Below, in pieces: positions 60,331 to 64,000 of a DNA stretch of 64,000 bases. The position numbers were made by a program, and so were the translations under genes. Origin of the DNA: Trichobilharzia regenti. Its lineage: Eukaryota; Platyhelminthes; Trematoda; Strigeidida; Schistosomatidae. Within the stretch, counting starts at the first letter, position 1; each line of letters begins with the position of its first letter. The stretch lies in contig OX235262.1 in assembly GCA_944472135.2 (NCBI GenBank), positions 85,720,903-85,784,902 of the forward strand, written 5' to 3'. The notes below the pieces were generated by a model. The model did not search any database. It was not told the origin of the DNA and saw nothing but the letters and a program-made list of their open reading frames with translations.

Positions 60331-61420
60331 CAAAGAAAATTGCCTTACCATATATAAAGGATATCTCAGAAATCACTACAAGACTCTTCAAACCTTTAGG
60401 AATTGACGTCGTACACAAACCAACAAAGTCGCTGCACTCAATTCTATGTCAACCAAAAGACTCAACAGCGAAAGAAGACAAAACCAACATCATCTACAAA
60501 ATAAACTGTAACAACTGCGAAAAACACTACATCGGCCAAAGTGGACGTCCCCTTCGTCTTCGTATCCACGAACATAAGCTAGCCGTCAAAAGACATGATA
60601 TCCACTCCCTCATTTCACTACACACAGACAACTACGGACATCAATTCGACTGGGACAACGTTCAAATATTAGACAAAGGAAATAACAAGAATGCTAGAGA
60701 ATTTTTAGAAGCTTGGCATTCCAGTGGATCATCAATCAATAGACACATCGAGATAGACAAAATTTATCAACCAATAAGAAAGAAACTTCACACACAAAGG
60801 GTCAAAGTTCAAGTCAAAGAAACAACCGGTTCCAATACAAGTAACCTAGAAGGTGTGAAAACACACACAAACAACCAATCACGTCCAAGGTCACCAGGAG
60901 AGATGATTAATAAACTCGTGGAGAAATCTAAAAGCTCACTTCAAATTGAAGTATGCGCTGAAGATGTCACCCAGTAAGGTGATGAAAGCTTCGCAAACTA
61001 ACCATCCAGCTCAGAGAACAAAACCACATCAAGATATGCAAGTGGAAAGCAACAAGCTGGCTGAAGAAGCATCAAAGATAGGACTTCAGGTGAACATAGA
61101 TAAAATAGAGGTGATGAAGATTCCTGGCCAACACCACCACCAACAACAACAGACAACAATCAGCATAAATAGGAGGAACCTGAATGAAGCAACCTCCTTT
61201 ACCTACCTACCTAGGCAACATCGTCTCGACTACAGGCAGATGGAACTATTGAGGATATCTAAGGAAGAATCGGAAGAGCAAGACAAGCTTCCATTACTCT
61301 CAAGTCTGTGTGGAGACCAACAGCACTCCGCATCAAAAATAAAATAAGGATTTTCAACTCCAATGTGAAGTCAGTGCTACTATACGGATCAGAGACCTGG
61401 CGCGTGATGAAGGGCACTTC
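59956..61420 (+). repeat. Right arm of 1.47-kb inverted repeat
   Basis: Reverse complement of 57036-58501. It starts at actcacaacttaataaac inside the PLE protein and ends at gaagggcacttc inside the RTE C-terminal domain, after which RTE sequence continues normally. The continuity of PLE upstream and RTE downstream shows that this is the original arm and the left one the inverted copy. Confidence 0.93.
60331..60977 (+). pseudogene. PLE GIY-YIG endonuclease domain
   Basis: The third frame continues KKIALPYIKDISEITTRLF, GIDVVHKPTKSLHSIL, then the nuclease: YKINCNNCEKHYIGQSGRPL (about 60494-60555), RIHEHKLAVKRHD, GHQFDWDNVQIL, NAREFLEAWHSS. It ends in EVCAEDVTQ and TAA. One residue differs from the inverted arm (DWDN against DWDD). 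The two Cys before KHYIGQ match the CCHH-like insert known from PLE GIY-YIG domains. Confidence 0.9.
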
Positions 61421-61830
61421 GAACAAACTACAGGCCGTTATCAACACCTGTCTTCACCCAATACTTAGGATCAGATAGCTGGCCAGTAAAGATCAGCAAT
61501 ATTGAGGGATCGCTGGGAGCGATTGAATCAGGAACCGATTGTGAAACAAATATGCTGGGAAAAAGGGAGGCGGATCGGCCATACTTCGAGGAAACCATCA
61601 AGTGAGATTACCTGCGAGGCCATCTCTTGAATGGAACCCGAATGGACAGCCGTGACTTGGTCGTCACTGCAAGCAAGGATGACATAGAGGAGGTCATGTG
61701 AAGAGGAGATGAAAGCATCCGGGCAGACGTGGAGCAGTGTGAAAACGTTGGCAAAGGACCGAATGTGCGGCTGAAGCCCTGTGTTCTTCTAGGAACTAGA
61801 GGAAACGATAATAATATAACAATAATAAAT
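61045..61830 (+). mobile_element. RTE copy F, 3' part
   Basis: RTE resumes after the PLE: MQVESNKLAEEASKIGLQVN, EVMKIPGQHHHQQQQ, SINRRNLNEATSFTYL, IFNSNVKSVLLYGSETWR, then broken C-terminal pieces (KKREADRPY-like in one frame, KWRRIGH in the true one). The 3' end is aagccctgtgttcttctagg followed by an AAT-rich tail. RT motifs B and C between 57035 and this point are absent from copy F. Confidence 0.85.
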
Positions 61831-61954
61831 ATGAATAAACCGCTATGGCAGGTAGTAATTGCGCTACTTCGCTATTTCATTGTCTCTAATGAATTTTTTT
61901 AAACCTCTGAAGTCTGTTAAAAATATGAAGACAGAGGTATGTTAGAATTGATCT

Positions 61955-62146
61955 TTATGTTTTACGAGTTGATCACGGATTGATATCAGTTAGAGAAGCA
62001 TTGAAAACCAGGGAGTACTGGACAGCTGGTGTTTCATCCTAGTTTGGGAATCATCGGAAGTACGCACCCACTGGGATTCAAACCCAGGACCTTCTGGTTA
62101 CAAGGCAAGCTCGTATACCATTCAGCCACTGGAACCCGATTCAATG
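61955..62146 (-). mobile_element. Hammerhead SINE, left member of palindrome
   Basis: On the minus strand the order is tRNA-like head (gggttccagtggctgaatgg, A box; cctgggtttgaatccc, B box), hammerhead-like domain (62063 to 62015), then tail (ttttcaatgcttctctaact ... gtgatcaactcgtaaaac). It is an inverted match of 62397-62588, 192 bp each. Confidence 0.85.
62015..62063 (-). ncRNA. Hammerhead-like ribozyme domain (left SINE)
   Basis: The minus strand reads stem I GTACT (62063-62059) pairing AGTAC (62019-62015), core CCGATGA, stem II segment ttcccaaactagga, GAAA, and stem III ACA/TGT with loop ccagc and C at the cleavage position. The core's second position is C where the active consensus CUGAUGA has U, which should impair catalysis. 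All helices can still form. Confidence 0.65.
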
Positions 62147-62323
62147 GTCAGCCCATGAATTCTAACTTCTATCAATTTGTGATTTAAAGCGACCCCAACC
62201 ATTGTCGTTGGTGGGACATCCATCCACACATGTGACATCTAATTGAACCTCACTGGTCACGACTTCTCACTAGAACTCAGCAAACTCCAGCCTGTAGCAA
62301 CTCACTAGCGAGCATCAGATTAA

Positions 62324-62403
62324 CTTTCTATAGTCTGGTTTGTAAGGATTAGTTATGTTTTACTAGTTGATCACGGATTGATATCAGTTAGAGAAGCATT
62401 GAA
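62324..62403. repeat. Inner inverted repeat around right SINE, left arm
   Basis: About 80 bp is the reverse complement of 62538-62617 (ctttctatag ... gttatgttttac(t/g)agttgatca ... agcattgaa). It also repeats the tail of the left SINE in direct orientation, so the SINE tail occurs three times in this cluster. Confidence 0.85.
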
Positions 62404-62588
62404 TCGGGTCCCAGTGGCTGAATGGTATACGAGCTTGCCTTGTAACCAGAAGGTCCTGGGTTTGAATCCCAGTGGGTGTGTACTTCCGATGATTTCCAAA
62501 CTAGGATGAAACACCAGCTGTCCAGTACTCCCTGGTTTTCAATGCTTCTCTAACTGATATCAATCCGTGATCAACTCGTAAAACATAA
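62397..62588 (+). mobile_element. Hammerhead SINE, right member of palindrome
   Basis: Head with A box (tggctgaatggtatacg) and B box (ggtttgaatccc) at about 62405-62476, hammerhead domain 62480-62528, tail to 62588. It has the same architecture as 8604-8775, and the tRNA head reads well. No TSD was found, because inverted tail sequence flanks it on the left. Confidence 0.88.
62480..62528 (+). ncRNA. Hammerhead-like ribozyme domain (right SINE)
   Basis: Stem I GTACT (62480-62484) pairs with AGTAC (62524-62528). The core is CCGATGA (62486-62492). Stem II is tcc..gga with loop aaacta. GAAA is at 62508-62511. Stem III is ACA (62511-62513) with TGT (62519-62521), followed by C at the expected cleavage site (62522). 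The U-to-C change at core position 4 is shared with the left copy. Sm-alpha hammerheads are the precedent. Activity here is doubtful. Confidence 0.68.
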
Positions 62589-62617
62589 CTAATCCTTACA
62601 AACTAAACTATAGAAAG
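62538..62617. repeat. Inner inverted repeat around right SINE, right arm
   Basis: Pairs with 62324-62403; it begins ttcaatgcttctc and ends ctatagaaag. Confidence 0.85.
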
Positions 62618-62944
62618 GTCTTTATGTGTATAACTACCTTTCTGCACCATTGTAAAAATGACTGGACACCATCCAGATTTCTTCTTGATGATGAACTTAG
62701 ATGTCTGTACATCAACTGCATAACCTACCAATAAATGAGTTCCGCAAAAATCCTTTGGTTCTCTATTCATTGAACACTTCCTTAATTCAAATTTAAATTT
62801 AGATTGATATACTGTGTTAATTACGGTCAATATTTATTTATTCATAAAGTCCCGATTTGTTTAAAACCAACTATTATACAACAGTCAACCCAATCTACTT
62901 GCCATGAATAATCCAAGGGTACGAAATACATAAACATCAATTTT
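62618..62944. other. AT-rich stretch with unassigned frame
   Basis: A minus-strand frame (62603-62830) has no recognised domain and overlaps the SINE tail. Nothing else is seen. Confidence 0.35.
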
Positions 62945-63245
62945 AAATAATGAGATTTTATTTAAAATTACATTAGCAGTTACATTAGGAGTCAATAAAG
63001 TAAAATGTTTATGGATAATTAATTTTGAATACAGTCAAAACAAGACAGGGCTTCACTTCCATTTCTGAGAGAATTTCTAAGAAGACTGTGTTCTCAATCG
63101 TGAAAATGGTGAAAAATGGGTAAAACACATGAAGGATTCTGTCAGTGCAAAAAATCATAGAGGTGTATAGTCAAAATCAAGGTGTACGTGTACCTGTACT
63201 ATGGACAACATGAGCAGATTTAAGTCTCTAACATGAAATAAATGA
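62945..63245. repeat. Diverged interspersed repeat, copy 2 (partner at 4450)
   Basis: Colinear with 4450-4755, same orientation, ending in ctaacatgaaataa. Flanks are not shared. Confidence 0.6.
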
Positions 63246-64000
63246 CTTCTCTAATTGAATTGCCATCAAAACTTGGTAATGTAGGAAAATTTTTGTACAA
63301 AGGAATAAATGAACTGGGGACCCTAAAACATAATTCAATGTCAAGCATCCTGCGTCAATTTGTTGACCTTGTTGACTGATGGTATTGAACTTACTTCAAA
63401 GAAATTATGCGCATAATAGTTTGTAAACACCAGTCAGCGGAAAGTATGCAGTTTTTTCATGTTAATAAATGTGTCATCGGCTACAAATGGTCATAAGTAT
63501 AGCGTTGTGAGAAATATTTATGTATGTATCTCCGCTGGTACAAAGTCCCATTAAAGAAAATAGACACTTGGTGTGTATTCATATGAAAGGAAATTGCCAG
63601 TCTTTAGGTGAATATCGTTACAAAACATGTGGTAGTCAAATGAAAGTCAGACAAATATGGGCTGTGCTTGCCATGGATTCTAAATCAGTTTGCAGCTTAT
63701 TTCGAATGTGTCTCACAAATCGTATATAATAATACTGTAGCCACTTGAGTCTGGAGATCTCAGGAAGAAAGCATGTCAGTGTGTTCTGCACTATAAATGT
63801 CAGTGTCCAAAAATATCCGATAATCTTAAGTCAGTGCGAAAATTGTAAAAGATTGCTGGAAATGCCCCCTTCTGGTATCGGAATGTCGCAGAGTATCTGT
63901 CTTTAAATGAGCAAAATCGAAAAAAGCGTACGTCCAATTGAAGGTTTTAAGAACCGAATAATATAATGAAATGACGCTTATTTAGTTGGGAATTAAGCTG
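63246..64000. other. AT-rich stretch, nothing recognised
   Basis: Short frames only, for example 63520-63729, without recognised domains. Confidence 0.4.

Larger units (their letters stand above)
58501..60977 (+). mobile_element. Penelope-like element, coding region (RT + GIY-YIG)
   Basis: This is the longest PLE in the window. The order is N-terminal domain (58501 to about 58800: KWEDFAKRQGSTREQLFFL, LRHSILPNSVRYKPPVN, then a coiled KLEKTL stretch), finger region, RT core, linker and GIY-YIG domain, ending at TAA 60975-60977. Three single-base shifts break it: near 58790, near 59395, and near 60328. The 5' end is missing, replaced by the inverted arm ending at 58501. The element sits inside RTE copy F. 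The 3' end lies between 60978 and about 61045. Confidence 0.92.

Noticed and set aside
1..64000. CRISPR array, operon, bacterial promoter or LTR retrotransposon
   Set aside because: No regularly spaced direct repeats, no clustered same-strand genes and no paired LTRs with gag-pol motifs were seen. Content is that of a eukaryotic repeat-rich locus.

Overview
The window looks like repeat-rich intergenic or intronic DNA from a parasitic flatworm, most likely a schistosome. Three observations support this: AT-rich single-copy DNA; RTE-clade LINEs whose translated pieces resemble the SR2/'craniofacial development protein 2-like' elements common in trematodes; and tRNA-derived SINEs that carry a hammerhead ribozyme domain, the layout known for Schistosoma Sm-alpha. 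The species is an inference. No complete host gene is visible. One candidate terminal exon of a membrane protein (18778-19000, +, with a polyadenylation signal) is the best host-coding evidence.

Layout. 1-13 kb: a decayed Penelope-like element (PLE) tail, PLE-end fragments, unclassified repeats, a tRNA-headed SINE and a hammerhead SINE. 13.2-16.5 kb: a nearly full-length RTE LINE (copy A) with a 12-bp target-site duplication (TSD). 18.8 kb: the candidate exon. 20-28 kb: SINEs and an RTE fragment (D). 29.5-30.7 kb: a segment of unknown nature that recurs at 39.4-42.9 kb, where a 2.2-kb PLE splits it. 31-35 kb: a SINE made of a tRNA head plus RTE 5' and 3' ends, then a decayed RTE (E). 36.3-38.9 kb: an internally deleted RTE (B) with a 12-bp TSD. 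46.6-48.8 kb: a sister RTE copy (C) in which a PLE fragment replaces about 211 bp. 49.3-50.0 kb: a CR1/L2-like LINE end. 55.1-61.8 kb: an RTE (F) split by a PLE foldback with 1.47-kb arms that are almost identical. 62-62.6 kb: a nested palindrome of hammerhead SINEs. The remaining AT-rich stretches hold nothing I recognise.

How the elements relate. Autonomous retroelements fall into three groups: RTE (APE-type endonuclease plus reverse transcriptase), PLE (reverse transcriptase plus GIY-YIG endonuclease, at least three lineages), and one CR1/L2-like LINE. Every protein-coding copy is broken. Non-autonomous passengers include SINEs that borrow RTE ends, hammerhead SINEs, and the RTE B/C lineage. 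The most notable structures are the 57-61.4 kb foldback, the empty/filled-site pair of the 39.9-42.2 kb PLE, the RTE-ended SINEs, and the nested hammerhead SINE palindrome.
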